64,000 bases of DNA from Agrobacterium cavarae (GCF_004310285.1 NZ_SISF01000033.1:372001-436000); one strand, 5' to 3'; counted from the first letter of the stretch, positions 8,400-17,047 are shown. Notes: generated by a model from the letters alone, not told the origin. Numbers and translations are program-made.

Positions 8400-9344
8400 T
8401 CAAGCCTTTAGCGAGCCATCGAGCGGCTCAAGATGCTGCTCGAGGAAGGGCCGCAGATGCTTGTGCTGCTCAGGCAATTGCAGCGTTTCACCCAGATGCG
8501 CGGTATCTTCATCGCGATCGAAGCCCGGCTCGTTCGTGGCGATCTCAAACAGCACCCCACCCGGCGTACGGAAATAGATCGCCCAGAAGTAGTCGCGGTC
8601 GATGACCGGTGTCACCTGATAGCCAGTGTCCATAAGCGCTTTGCGAACCTCCAACTGCTTGGCGCGGTTTTCGACAGCAAAGGCGATGTGATGGACGGAA
8701 CCGGCACCCAGACGCGCGCCGGAGATATTCGGCATGGTCTCGATATCGATCACATCGGCACCATTGCCGCCGGGAATGCCAAGACGGACAACGCCATCTT
8801 GGCGGTCCATCTCCTGATAGCCCATGAACTTCAAGAGCTCTGCCGTCGCACCCTCATCGCGTAGGCGCAGCGACGCACCCTGGAAACCATGGATCGCCTG
8901 ATCCTGACCGACACCATTGCCCGTGAACTGCGCCCGGCTGTCATCCTTGACTTCCACCAGCGCAAAGCCATCGCCATCGGGGCCAGCAAAATGCAGGCGC
9001 TTGTTGCCAAAGGCTTCATCGCTCTTCAGCCCCTCGACATTCGCCTTGGAAAGACGATCCTGCCAATAACCGAGCGAACCTTCTGGAACTGAAAACAGCG
9101 TGGTGCCGACTTCGCCGGTGCCCGGACGCCCGCGAGCAATATGCGGAAATGGGAAGTAGGTCATGACCGAACCCGGCGAACCGACCTCATCACCATAATA
9201 GAGGTGATAGACATCCGGCGCATCGAAATTGACGGTCTGCTTGACCCGGCGCAGACCCAGCGTATCGGTGAAGAAGCGGTTGTTGCCCGATGCACTCGCG
9301 GCCATGGAGGTGACGTGGTGCAGGCCCTTGATCTGGTTCAACAT
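8400..9344 (-). CDS. Ring-cleaving dioxygenase (MhqO/LinE-like, VOC family)
   Basis: This 314-residue protein is made of two vicinal-oxygen-chelate modules. Likely metal ligands are the histidine in GLHHVTSMA near the N-terminus, a second in GSVHHIAFAV (about residue 217) and the glutamate in GGVLFEIATNEPGF (about residue 274), the arrangement of Fe-dependent extradiol and hydroquinone dioxygenases. The start at 9344 (MLNQIKGLHHV) has AAGGG seven bases upstream and is preferred to an in-frame ATG at 9377. It is first in a probable two-gene operon with the hydrolase. A 15-base perfect palindrome about 105 bases upstream may be its operator. Confidence 0.9.
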   Translation of the reverse strand: MLNQIKGLHHVTSMAASASGNNRFFTDTLGLRRVKQTVNFDAPDVYHLYYGDEVGSPGSVMTYFPFPHIARGRPGTGEVGTTLFSVPEGSLGYWQDRLSKANVEGLKSDEAFGNKRLHFAGPDGDGFALVEVKDDSRAQFTGNGVGQDQAIHGFQGASLRLRDEGATAELLKFMGYQEMDRQDGVVRLGIPGGNGADVIDIETMPNISGARLGAGSVHHIAFAVENRAKQLEVRKALMDTGYQVTPVIDRDYFWAIYFRTPGGVLFEIATNEPGFDRDEDTAHLGETLQLPEQHKHLRPFLEQHLEPLDGSLKA

Positions 9345-9449
9345 GATAAAACCCTTGTGCTTCGGCGGAGGCTTCATTCTGGAAGCAGGTGCCGTGTTTG
9401 ATGGGCTGAAGATGGTGCAGATCGGCCCTGACGCATAGAGTGAACAATC

Positions 9450-9464
9450 AGAACGGATCGTTCT
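9450..9464. promoter_or_regulatory. Palindromic candidate operator upstream of the dioxygenase
   Basis: AGAACG-GAT-CGTTCT is a perfect inverted repeat in the otherwise gene-free stretch 9345-9658. Spacing and symmetry suit a TetR- or MarR-type dimer. No such regulator gene is adjacent, so the assignment is inference. A partner half-site, CTGAGAACAG, lies a few bases to the right. Confidence 0.45.
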
Positions 9465-9658
9465 TTTTCTGAGAACAGTTTTCGGCTGCCAGTCGTCACC
9501 AGCTTATCCGCAATTACGCAGATTCCTCGCTGACAGTTGTTTTCTCAATATATCTCAAGTCGCTGAAATACATGCGCAATTCTAAACGAAATTTAATTTG
9601 ACTGTACTACCGGCACTTCTAGATTTCGCGTGTAAATTCCTCGGTTGGGACAACCACC

Positions 9659-10078
9659 ATGAACAAGATCCTCCTTAAAATTTCTGCCGCAATATTGATT
9701 TCCACTGCAGTAGCAAGCTGTGTCACCACGAATGCCGAAGGCATCAAGCAAACCACTTATACAAAGAACGCCCTCAGCGGCGAGCCCACCAAAATCGATT
9801 GGGCTGTGGCGGTGAAGGGAGATTGCAGCGCTCGCGTCATCCCGGAACTGCGCGTTCTGCAAGCCCCTCAACACGGCACCGTCGACATCGTCCACGAAAA
9901 GCTAGATGGAAAGTTCCACGGGACCTATGCAAAATGCACGGGAAAAGACGTGCAAGGGGCCGCCGCTTACTACACCTCGAAAAAGGGGTTCACCGGCACT
10001 GACAAGGTTGTGATCCGCAACTCATACAAGGACGGTGTGGTGCGAGATTCTGTCGCCGAGATCAACGTCGTCAAGTGA
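9659..10078 (+). CDS. Lipoprotein of unknown function
   Basis: This 139-residue protein has a typical lipoprotein signal, lipobox AVASC with the cysteine at residue 21. The mature part is beta-rich in appearance (RVLQAPQHGTVDIVHEK, GTDKVVIRNSYKDG) and contains two further cysteines (KGDC, AKCTG) that could form a disulfide. The AxxHGTV plus GTDKV pattern recalls small cadherin-like or Big-like beta domains, but I cannot name a family with confidence. It has its own terminator. Confidence 0.75.
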   Translation: MNKILLKISAAILISTAVASCVTTNAEGIKQTTYTKNALSGEPTKIDWAVAVKGDCSARVIPELRVLQAPQHGTVDIVHEKLDGKFHGTYAKCTGKDVQGAAAYYTSKKGFTGTDKVVIRNSYKDGVVRDSVAEINVVK

Positions 10079-10118
10079 TTGACGTTAAAGGCTGAGACCG
10101 CTCGGACGGTCGTGTTGG

Positions 10119-10154
10119 AACCCGCAGTTGCTCATTCGGCGCTGCGGGTTTTTG
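10119..10154 (+). terminator. Intrinsic terminator after the 9659 lipoprotein gene
   Basis: AACCCGCAG pairs with CTGCGGGTT across a 14-base loop and is followed by TTTGC on the plus strand. It lies 40 bases after the lipoprotein stop. Confidence 0.75.
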
Positions 10155-10178
10155 CATGCCCCCTGACGATCACAGCCC

Positions 10179-10871
10179 TCACACCTCGTCCGGCAACTGC
10201 CAGTCGATCGGGTCTCGTCCATGCGAGATGAGGAAGGCATTGGCCTTGGAGAAATGGTGGTTGCCGAAAAAGCCATTATGGGCGGAAAGCGGCGATGGGT
10301 GGGCCGATTTCAGCACAAGATGTTTGCGCTGATCGACGAATGACGCCTTCTTCTGGGCGTAAGCGCCCCAGAGCAGGAAGACGACATGATCGCACTGCTC
10401 GTTGACGGCCCGGATGACGGCGTCGGTGAACGTCTCCCAGCCTTGCCCCTGATGCGAGGCGGCCCGCGCCTGCTCCACCGTCAGGACGCTGTTGAGAAGC
10501 AGAACGCCCTGCTTGGCCCAGCTTTCCAGAAAGCCGTGCTTGACCGGATGGACGCCGAGATCGCTCTGCAATTCCTTGTAGATATTGACGAGTGAGGGCG
10601 GAATGCGCACGCCGGGGCGCACGGAAAAGCAAAGACCATGGGCTTGGCCCGGACCATGATACGGGTCCTGCCCCAGGATCACGACCTTGACCTCGTTGAG
10701 CGGGGTCAGATCGAGCGCGCGAAAATACTCCGGCCCCTTGGGAAAGATCTGCTTGCCGGCTTCCTTTTCGGCCAGCAGAAAACCTTTCAGCTTCTGCATA
10801 TATTGGCTGTCGAACTCACCCGAAAGCGCCTGTTTCCAGCTCTCTTCGAGTTTCACGCCAGCCTCTGCCAT
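10179..10871 (-). CDS. ung: Uracil-DNA glycosylase, family 1
   Basis: This 230-residue enzyme excises uracil from DNA to start base-excision repair. The water-activating motif GQDPYHGPGQAHGL is at residues 67-80, with catalytic Asp69. The minor-groove HPSPLS loop is at 191-196. Length matches the family. It starts at 10871, 24 bases after the lactoylglutathione lyase gene ends, so the two are probably one transcript. Confidence 0.97.
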   Translation of the reverse strand: MAEAGVKLEESWKQALSGEFDSQYMQKLKGFLLAEKEAGKQIFPKGPEYFRALDLTPLNEVKVVILGQDPYHGPGQAHGLCFSVRPGVRIPPSLVNIYKELQSDLGVHPVKHGFLESWAKQGVLLLNSVLTVEQARAASHQGQGWETFTDAVIRAVNEQCDHVVFLLWGAYAQKKASFVDQRKHLVLKSAHPSPLSAHNGFFGNHHFSKANAFLISHGRDPIDWQLPDEV

Positions 10872-10895
10872 GGTGAGCCGTCCCCTGTAAGCTGC

Positions 10896-11291
10896 TTACT
10901 TGAAGCGATTGCCGCGCTGCAGCACTTCGATCTTGTAGCCGTCCGGATCGCAGATGAAGAAATATTTGGCGAACGGCATGCCTTTGTAGTCCGCCTCGAT
11001 GATCTTGCCAACCGAAAGGCCGAGTTCGGAAAGGCGGGCATGCTCGGCATCCACATCTTCGACGCTGACGGCAAGATGGCCGTAGCCGTCACCCAGAGCA
11101 TACGGCACCTCGCGGCCCTTGTTGACCGTCAATTCCAGCTCGAAGTCGCCCTGGCTGTTGCTCAGATAAATCAACGTGAAGGTTTCGAATTCGAAGCGCT
11201 CGGCAACATCGAGATTGAAAGCCTGCTTGTAGAAATTCACCGAACGCGTCTCGTCCAGCACCCGGACCATCGAGTGGATCAGCTTGGCCAT
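10896..11291 (-). CDS. gloA: Lactoylglutathione lyase (glyoxalase I)
   Basis: This 131-residue enzyme converts the glutathione-methylglyoxal hemithioacetal to S-lactoylglutathione. Four metal ligands are in the expected places: His6, Glu53, His72 and Glu122 (His5, Glu56, His74 and Glu122 in E. coli GlxI). This suggests the Ni-dependent short form. The frame stays open upstream, but that extension runs through an inverted copy of the dispersed repeat and is not protein-like; ATG at 11291 (MAKLIHSMVRVLDE) is the true start. It is upstream of ung in a likely operon. Confidence 0.95.
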   Translation of the reverse strand: MAKLIHSMVRVLDETRSVNFYKQAFNLDVAERFEFETFTLIYLSNSQGDFELELTVNKGREVPYALGDGYGHLAVSVEDVDAEHARLSELGLSVGKIIEADYKGMPFAKYFFICDPDGYKIEVLQRGNRFK

Positions 11292-11310
11292 GGTGTTTTC
11301 CTTCTTCCTG

Positions 11311-11400
11311 TTAAAGCGTGTCGCGATCTTTCGGATTCGCGCCTCACGCTTCGAGTTTTGTTTTGTCGCATGTCCTTGTCCCAAAACGCTCACGCATATT
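11311..11400. repeat. RIME-like dispersed repeat, copy 2 (inverted, diverged)
   Basis: Read on the minus strand this matches the dispersed repeat from the GGACATGCGACAAAAC segment to the terminal CGCGACACGCTTTAA. The first palindrome is eroded or partly missing. It lies in the intergenic space just upstream of gloA, and is the only copy in the opposite orientation. Confidence 0.7.
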
Positions 11401-11547
11401 TGCAGGGACTATGCTTGGCCGGTTGTACCCCGGCATTTTGGCAGCCAGATAAAGCCGAAAGGCAGAGAGTTCAACCCCTTGGCTCGGAACGAGGGTCTGC
11501 CACGCTTTTTCTTTGTCAGGAATGGCACGCCTGTGTTACCGGCAGAT

Positions 11548-11913
11548 ATGCGCATTGTTTATCTCTGTCTCGGCTGTGTGATGGTCGCCACCGGTGTGGT
11601 CGGCGCGTTTCTGCCCGTGTTGCCGACGACGCCATTTCTTCTGCTGGCGCTCTGGTGTTTTTCCAAATCGTCGCCGCGACTGGAAGCCTGGCTGCTGAAC
11701 CACCCACGCTTCGGCAAATCCCTGCGCAACTGGCGCGAACACGGCGCCATTCCGCGGCGCGCCAAGATCGCCGCAGTCTCTTTGATGACAATGAGTTATC
11801 TGTTTTACCTCGTCATCATGGCTCCGATGGCGCTTCATGCGCTGATCGTCGCGGCGGTGATGATTGGTGCCGGAACTTTCGTCGTCACGCGGCCATCGCC
11901 GCCCAAGGACTGA
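11548..11913 (+). CDS. YbaN-like DUF454 inner-membrane protein
   Basis: This 121-residue protein has three hydrophobic segments (about 2-20, 24-40 and 78-108) and the DUF454 signature GVVGAFLPVLPTTPFLLLALWCF followed by SPRLEAWLLNHPRFG and the RNWREHGAIPRRAK loop. The family is widespread but functionally undefined. ATG at 11548 starts the conserved domain; GTG at 11533 is in frame and possible. In several rhizobia such genes lie near heme or iron genes, which fits the hmu cluster next door, though the two are convergent here. Confidence 0.85.
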   Translation: MRIVYLCLGCVMVATGVVGAFLPVLPTTPFLLLALWCFSKSSPRLEAWLLNHPRFGKSLRNWREHGAIPRRAKIAAVSLMTMSYLFYLVIMAPMALHALIVAAVMIGAGTFVVTRPSPPKD

Positions 11914-11922
11914 ACGAGCGGC

Positions 11923-12705
11923 CTAACGGTGCCGCGCCTGGGGCAGCACATAGGCGATATGATCGGCCGGCAGACGCCCCACCGCGCCGCTCACGCCATA
12001 AACCTGGGCAATCGTTTCGTCATTGATGGTCTCGAGCGCCGATCCGCAGGCGGTGACGGTGCCCCGGTGCATGACGATAAGTTGATCGGCAAACTCCGCC
12101 GCAAGATTGAGATCGTGCAGGATTGCGAGCACCGTGCCGCCAGCCGCAACAAAGTCCTTGGCCGTTTCCAGGACGGAAATCTGATGACCGAGATCGAGGC
12201 TGGAGGTCGGCTCGTCGAGAAGCAGCACACGGCTCTCGCCGTTCTCCACGGCAAGCGGCACCTGGGCGAGCGCACGAGCAAACTGCACCCGTTGTTGCTC
12301 TCCGCCGGACAGCATGTTGTAGGCCCGGCCCTCGAAGCCGTTCAAGCCCACTTTCGCAAGCGCGCGTCGTGCCTGTTCATCCGGGGTGCGCGACCCTTGC
12401 GCCACCGCACCCATCCGCACGATTTCAAGCGCGGTGAAGGGAAAGGCAAGCACCGTGCTCTGCGGCAGCACCGCGCGACGGCGCGCGAGTTGCACCGGAG
12501 AGAAAACCGAGAGGTCGACATTGCCATAGGCGACATGACCCTGATCGGGCGCCATCTCGCCGCACAACACCTTCATCAAGGTCGATTTTCCCGCACCATT
12601 GGGGCCGATGATGACACTGAAAGTCCCAGGTGCAAGGCTGATCGACACGTCATCGATCAAATGCCGCTCTCCGCGCGTGACGGTGACATTGCGCGCCGAA
12701 ATCAT
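11923..12705 (-). CDS. hmuV: Heme ABC transporter ATP-binding protein
   Basis: This 260-residue ATPase powers heme import across the inner membrane. Walker A is GPNGAGKST at residues 34-42, the ABC signature is LSGGEQQR, Walker B is VLLLDEPTSSLDLGH, and the switch histidine is in AILHDLNLAAEF. The ATGA overlap with hmuU (12702-12705) indicates translational coupling. The order T-U-V on one strand is that of rhizobial heme uptake operons. Confidence 0.94.
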   Translation of the reverse strand: MISARNVTVTRGERHLIDDVSISLAPGTFSVIIGPNGAGKSTLMKVLCGEMAPDQGHVAYGNVDLSVFSPVQLARRRAVLPQSTVLAFPFTALEIVRMGAVAQGSRTPDEQARRALAKVGLNGFEGRAYNMLSGGEQQRVQFARALAQVPLAVENGESRVLLLDEPTSSLDLGHQISVLETAKDFVAAGGTVLAILHDLNLAAEFADQLIVMHRGTVTACGSALETINDETIAQVYGVSGAVGRLPADHIAYVLPQARHR

Positions 12706-13790
12706 GTCGTGCTCCTCAAACCAAGACCATTCTTGCCAAGTAGCAGGAAGAGGAACACCGGCGCACCGATCAGCGCCATGACCACCCCGATCGGCAATTC
12801 GGCGGGAGCGGCGACGGTTCGGGCAAAACTGTCCGCAAGCAGCAGAAGTGCCGCTCCGCCAATCGCCGAGGACGGCAGCAGGAAGCGATGCGACGAGCCG
12901 ATGACGAGGCGCAGCAGGTGCGGCACGACAATGCCGACGAAGCCGATGGAGCCCGCCGCCGCGACACTTGCACCACAGGCAGCGGCCACGACGACGATAA
13001 CGATCCGCTTCAGCCGCTGCACCGGAATGCCCATGTGGAATGCCGCGGCATCGCCAAGGATCAGCGCATCCAGCCCCTTCGAGACAAAGGGAATGCTGAC
13101 AAGGATCGCCAGCACGAAGGGCAGCGTCGCCAGCACCTTGGTGGAGGTGGCGCCGCCGAGCGAGCCAAGGCTCCAGAAGGTGATGTCGCGCAGCGCCCGG
13201 TCGTCGGCCATGAAGATCATCAGGCCCGTCAGGGCACCGCTCAAGGCGGCCACCGCAATACCGGCAAGGATCAGCACCGTGGTCGAGGTGGCGCCATTGC
13301 GCGTGGCAATGATGTAGAGAAGGAATGTGTTGATCAGCCCGCCGGCAAAGGCCATGACCGGCAGAAAGTGGACGCCGAGGAAGAGCGATAGCGGCGCAAG
13401 AAGCCCGCCGCCCAGCGCCAACGCTGCAACGGCAAAAAGGGCGGCCCCGGAGGTCACGCCGACAAGGCCCGGATCGGCCAGCGGATTGCGAAACAGCCCC
13501 TGCATCATCGCACCCGAAACGGCAAGGGCAGCGCCGATCATCAGCCCAAGCCCGGTGCGCGGCAGGCGAACGGCCTCCAGAATGATGCGGTCGCGCGCAT
13601 CCATGCCCTCGGCACCGCCGGTAAAATAAAGCCAGAGTTCATGCAAGCCAACGCCTGTCGGGCCGCTTGCCAACGACACGAGACAGGCGAGAAACAGGAT
13701 GAGGCAGAGTGCGCCAAGCGTCACGACGCCCTTGCGGGAGCGATCTCCTGGCACCCTTCCCGCAGCCGCATTCATCGCAATCGCACTCAC
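12702..13790 (-). CDS. hmuU: Heme ABC transporter permease
   Basis: This 362-residue protein belongs to the FecCD/BtuC permease family with about nine to ten predicted membrane helices. Conserved features include RLPRTGLGLMIGAALAVSGA near residue 80 and the cytoplasmic coupling loop GDAAAFHMGIPVQRLKRI. The C-terminal part (PHLLRLVIGSSHRFLLP, then ELPIGVVMALIGAPVFLFLL) is typical. It overlaps hmuT and hmuV by four bases each, so all three proteins come from one coupled transcript. Confidence 0.94.
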   Translation of the reverse strand: MSAIAMNAAAGRVPGDRSRKGVVTLGALCLILFLACLVSLASGPTGVGLHELWLYFTGGAEGMDARDRIILEAVRLPRTGLGLMIGAALAVSGAMMQGLFRNPLADPGLVGVTSGAALFAVAALALGGGLLAPLSLFLGVHFLPVMAFAGGLINTFLLYIIATRNGATSTTVLILAGIAVAALSGALTGLMIFMADDRALRDITFWSLGSLGGATSTKVLATLPFVLAILVSIPFVSKGLDALILGDAAAFHMGIPVQRLKRIVIVVVAAACGASVAAAGSIGFVGIVVPHLLRLVIGSSHRFLLPSSAIGGAALLLLADSFARTVAAPAELPIGVVMALIGAPVFLFLLLGKNGLGLRSTT

Positions 13791-14674
13791 GGCTTGACGA
13801 TCTCCGGATAGAGTTTCGACGCAAGCTCACGGCCGGCGGCGGGCGTGCGCGGGCCAAAGCCGATCAGGTAAAGCCCGTCCATGCTGATCAGGGCTTTTGC
13901 CGCAGCAGCGGGTGTGGACTGGAAGGCGGGCAGCGCAAAGACCTCTTCGGGCTTCGCCGCATGATTGCCCCGCTGCATGGTGAGAATGACATCAGGGGCT
14001 GCGGCAATCACCGCTTCGTCCGTCAGCGGCTTGTAGCCGGTGATCTCAGGCGCGGCATTGACGCCACCCGCAAGCTCGATGATCGCCGCAGCTTCGGTAT
14101 CCTTGCCCGCCGCCATGATGCGACCACCGGCCATCGAAAGAACGAAGAGGACGCGCTTCTTGTTTGTCCCGACGGCAGCAACATCCTTGGAAAGCGAAGC
14201 GAGTTCGGCATCGACCTTGTCGGCCAGTGCCGTCGCCTCGCCTTCCAGGCCGACAGCGGCCCCGACATCCTCAATTTTCTTGGCGATGGCCTTTGCATCT
14301 GGCGGCGTATCGATCGTCACCATCGGCACTTCACTGGCTTTCAGGATGCCGATCACATCCGGCGGTCCGGCACCGTCTTCGGAAAGGATGAGGTCCGGCT
14401 TCTGCGCCAGAACGCCTTCCGAGGAGAGCGCCCGCATGTAGCCGACATCCGGCTTTTGCACGGCCTCGGCAGGATAGGTGCTGGTGGAATCGCGCGCGAT
14501 CACGCGCTCGCCCGCACCCAGTGCATAAAGGATTTCCGTGATCGTGCCACCGACGGCAACGATCCGCTTCGCCTCAGGATTGCCCTTGTCCGAGGCTACG
14601 GCTTGCAACGGCACCAACGCGACAAGCGCTGGCAAAACAACACCAAAGAGAGCGGAACGCGTGAAAACCGGCAT
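13787..14674 (-). CDS. hmuT: Periplasmic heme-binding protein
   Basis: This 295-residue protein has a signal peptide (cleavage probably after LQAVASD near residue 28) and the two-lobed BtuF/FhuD-type fold. RIVAVGGTITEILYALGAGE starts the mature N-lobe, with DSTSTYPAEAVQKPDVGYM following; such tyrosines often contact heme. It delivers heme to HmuUV. It is first in the hmuTUV operon; an inverted repeat (GCGGCA-N4-TGCCGC, 14699-14714) sits 25 bases before its start. Confidence 0.93.
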   Translation of the reverse strand: MPVFTRSALFGVVLPALVALVPLQAVASDKGNPEAKRIVAVGGTITEILYALGAGERVIARDSTSTYPAEAVQKPDVGYMRALSSEGVLAQKPDLILSEDGAGPPDVIGILKASEVPMVTIDTPPDAKAIAKKIEDVGAAVGLEGEATALADKVDAELASLSKDVAAVGTNKKRVLFVLSMAGGRIMAAGKDTEAAAIIELAGGVNAAPEITGYKPLTDEAVIAAAPDVILTMQRGNHAAKPEEVFALPAFQSTPAAAAKALISMDGLYLIGFGPRTPAAGRELASKLYPEIVKP

Positions 14675-14858
14675 GTCATAACCCTGCTATCGAACGGTGC
14701 GGCAGGCGTGCCGCCTATAAGTTGAGTTATTTACACATCTTTAAAATGCGCACAATCCGATAAAGTGGAGTATGAGCGTTATCTTTTCTATTTTCCTCTT
14801 TTCATTTGCCAAGGCGCTCAATATCCTGAGTGGCATACACCACTTAATGGAGACCCCA
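14675..14858. promoter_or_regulatory. Divergent control region between hmuTUV and the heme-degradation genes
   Basis: This 184-base spacer separates two outward-facing heme operons, so both promoters must lie here. Visible signals are the GCGGCA/TGCCGC inverted repeat at 14699-14714, an AT-rich TTATTTACACATCTTTAAAAT stretch, and AGTGG-N6-CCACT at 14829-14844 close to the monooxygenase ribosome binding site. I looked for RirA-type TGA-N9-TCA and Irr-type boxes and did not find a convincing one. Confidence 0.6.
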
Positions 14859-15206
14859 ATGTTTATCGCAATGAACCGCTTTCGCGTCGTCCCGGGCTAT
14901 GAAGAGGCCTTCAAGACCATCTGGCGCGAGCGCAGGCGCCATTTGGCCGAAATGCCCGGCTATCTGGAGTTTCATATGCTGAAAGGCCCGAAGGCCGACG
15001 ACCATACGCTCTACGCATCGCACACCGTCTGGGCCACCAAGGACGATTTCACCGCATGGACGCGCTCCGAGCAGTTCCGCGCTGCCCATGCCAATGCCGG
15101 CAACAATCGCGGCAAGGTCGAATATCTCTCCGGCCCGCATTTCGAAGGCTTCGATGTCATCATCCATGAAGACGCCAACGGCGAAACCCGTTCGGTCGCC
15201 GCATGA
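14859..15206 (+). CDS. IsdG-type heme-degrading monooxygenase
   Basis: This 115-residue protein has the antibiotic-biosynthesis-monooxygenase fold. It carries the complete heme-degradation triad at Asn6, Trp67 and His77, the spacing seen in staphylococcal IsdG. It should open the porphyrin ring to release iron. Start ATG at 14859 (MFIAMNRFRVVPG) has GGAG seven bases upstream; earlier in-frame codons are not conserved in appearance. Its stop overlaps the next start (ATGA), coupling it to the heme carrier gene. It lies divergent from hmuTUV, as in rhizobial and Bradyrhizobium heme loci. Confidence 0.9.
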   Translation: MFIAMNRFRVVPGYEEAFKTIWRERRRHLAEMPGYLEFHMLKGPKADDHTLYASHTVWATKDDFTAWTRSEQFRAAHANAGNNRGKVEYLSGPHFEGFDVIIHEDANGETRSVAA

Positions 15207-15742
15207 CGATGACCGCCGCAACGCTGAACGCTTCGAGCGAGGCAAACGAACGGCGCGCCCGTGCTCAAGCCGCGCTCGCCGAAAAGCCCGATGGAGTGGT
15301 GGAAGCCATTGCCGGCAAGGCTGAGGTGACACCTGCCGAAATTCTGGCGATCCTGCCACCCGGTGCTGCTGTCCAGGCGCCTGCCGAGAGCTTCAACGCC
15401 ATCTGGGACGAGCTGCGAAGCTGGGGCGAAATCCTGATGATCGTCCAGACGCCGGATATCGTCTTCGAAGTGGCAGGCACCCTGCCAGAGGGCAGCGAGG
15501 GCCATGGCTGGTTCAACATCCACGGCGATAGCCCGATTGGCGGCCATATCAAGAAAGAGGCCTGCGCCTCCATCGCCTTCGTCGACCGGACCTTTCATGG
15601 ACGCCGGTCGCTCTCGGTCTGGTTCATGAACGCGGCGGGCAGCGCCATGTTCAAGATCTTCGTGCGCCGCGACAAGGAGAAGGAATTGCTGCCCCACCAG
15701 GTCGCCCGCTTCGAGACCCTGCGGAACAGTTTTCACCACTGA
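15203..15742 (+). CDS. hutX: HutX/HuvX-like cytoplasmic heme carrier
   Basis: This 179-residue protein resembles the HutX/ChuX family, which binds incoming heme and hands it to degrading enzymes. The central DELRSWGEILMIVQTPDIVFEVAGTLP-like segment and GSEGHGWFNIHGDSPIGGHI are characteristic, with histidines that could ligate heme. It overlaps the monooxygenase gene by four bases. A second ATG at 15209 is possible. Together with HmuTUV this gives import, carrying and degradation in one locus. Confidence 0.87.
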   Translation: MTMTAATLNASSEANERRARAQAALAEKPDGVVEAIAGKAEVTPAEILAILPPGAAVQAPAESFNAIWDELRSWGEILMIVQTPDIVFEVAGTLPEGSEGHGWFNIHGDSPIGGHIKKEACASIAFVDRTFHGRRSLSVWFMNAAGSAMFKIFVRRDKEKELLPHQVARFETLRNSFHH

Positions 15743-15959
15743 CGGCCGTGAATCCGGGGCTGCCGAAGATCCCATCGCGGCGGCCCGACGCCACTCCTGC
15801 TTTGAACAGCCGATGTCGCTCCCGGCATGTTCCACGCGCCTCCTCTGGCTTATGAATTCAACACATTGATCTGAAGCGCAAAAGCGGCGCGATGGAGGAC
15901 TTGCGCCCACGCACGCTTGCGCTATTAGGCACCATAAAGATCGCGAGGGGTAAGACCAG

Positions 15960-16844
15960 ATGACGACCTATGTATTGACCGTAGCTTGCAAATCCACACG
16001 CGGCATCGTCGCGGCCATCTCGGGTTATCTCGCGGACAAGGGTTGCAACATCGTCGACTCTTCGCAATTTGACGACCTCGAAACCGGCAAGTTCTTCATG
16101 CGCGTCTCCTTCATTTCGGAAGAGGGCGTGTCGCTTTCAGACATCAAGGAAGGCTTCAAGCCGGTTGCCGAGCGCTTCAAGATGGAAGCCGAGATCTTCA
16201 GCGATGGCGAACGCACCAAGACGCTGCTGATGGTCTCGCGTTTCGGTCATTGTCTCAACGATCTGCTCTATCGCTGGAAGATCGGCGCGCTGCCGATCGA
16301 TATCGTCGGCGTCGTTTCCAACCACTTCGATTACCAGAAGGTTGTCGTCAACCACGACATTCCCTTCCACCACATCAAGGTGACGAAGGAAAACAAGCCG
16401 AAGGCCGAAGCGCAGCTGAACGACCTGATCGAAAGCACCGGCACGGAGCTCGTGGTCCTGGCACGCTACATGCAGGTTCTGTCCGATGACATGTGCCGCA
16501 AGATGTCCGGCAAGATCATCAACATCCACCACTCCTTCCTGCCAAGCTTCAAGGGCGCCAACCCCTACAAGCAGGCCTATGAGCGTGGCGTGAAGCTGAT
16601 TGGCGCCACCGCCCATTACGTCACCGCCGATCTCGACGAAGGTCCGATCATCGAGCAGGACACGGTGCGCATCACCCACGCCCAGTCGGCAGATGATTAC
16701 GTCTCGCTTGGCCGCGATGTCGAAAGCCAGGTTCTGGCCCGTGCCATCCATGCGCATATCCACCACCGCACCTTCATCAACGGCAACCGAACCGTGGTCT
16801 TCCCGCCAAGCCCGGGTTCCTACGCGTCGGAGCGGATGGGCTGA
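15960..16844 (+). CDS. purU: Formyltetrahydrofolate deformylase
   Basis: This 294-residue enzyme hydrolyses 10-formyl-tetrahydrofolate to formate and tetrahydrofolate. An N-terminal ACT domain (about 1-80, YVLTVACKSTRGIVAAISGYL) is followed by the formyltransferase fold. The catalytic Asn-His-Asp set is visible in INIHHSFLPSFKGANPY and ITHAQSADDYVSLGRDVE. ATG at 15960 has GAGGGG eight bases upstream. The 217-base upstream spacer (15743-15959) is gene-free and I found no riboswitch I could defend there. Confidence 0.96.
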   Translation: MTTYVLTVACKSTRGIVAAISGYLADKGCNIVDSSQFDDLETGKFFMRVSFISEEGVSLSDIKEGFKPVAERFKMEAEIFSDGERTKTLLMVSRFGHCLNDLLYRWKIGALPIDIVGVVSNHFDYQKVVVNHDIPFHHIKVTKENKPKAEAQLNDLIESTGTELVVLARYMQVLSDDMCRKMSGKIINIHHSFLPSFKGANPYKQAYERGVKLIGATAHYVTADLDEGPIIEQDTVRITHAQSADDYVSLGRDVESQVLARAIHAHIHHRTFINGNRTVVFPPSPGSYASERMG

Positions 16845-16850
16845 TTGGCT

Positions 16851-16955
16851 AAAGCATGTCGCGCAAAAGTGTGCAGCGGTTTTGCGATAACGACATGCGA
16901 CAGAATAAGGACTTAAAGCGTGGGAGCGAATCTGAAAAATCGCGACACGCTTCAA
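16851..16955. repeat. RIME-like dispersed repeat, copy 3
   Basis: A nearly full-length copy of the 105-base element starting AAAGCATGTCGCGCAAAAG and ending CGCGACACGCTTCAA, six bases after the purU stop codon. The last palindrome arm has one substitution (TTCAA for TTTAA). Confidence 0.88.
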
Positions 16956-17047
16956 GTACCACGGAAGCCAAAAATAATTTTGGACCATAAGCAACTGACG
17001 GCGCTCCGTGCCGTTTCTCCTGCGCAGTCCAACCAAGAGGCTTCCCC

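Noticed and set aside
15743..15959. 6S RNA or tetrahydrofolate riboswitch upstream of purU
   Set aside because: I could not fit either conserved core to the sequence; the stretch is left as unassigned.
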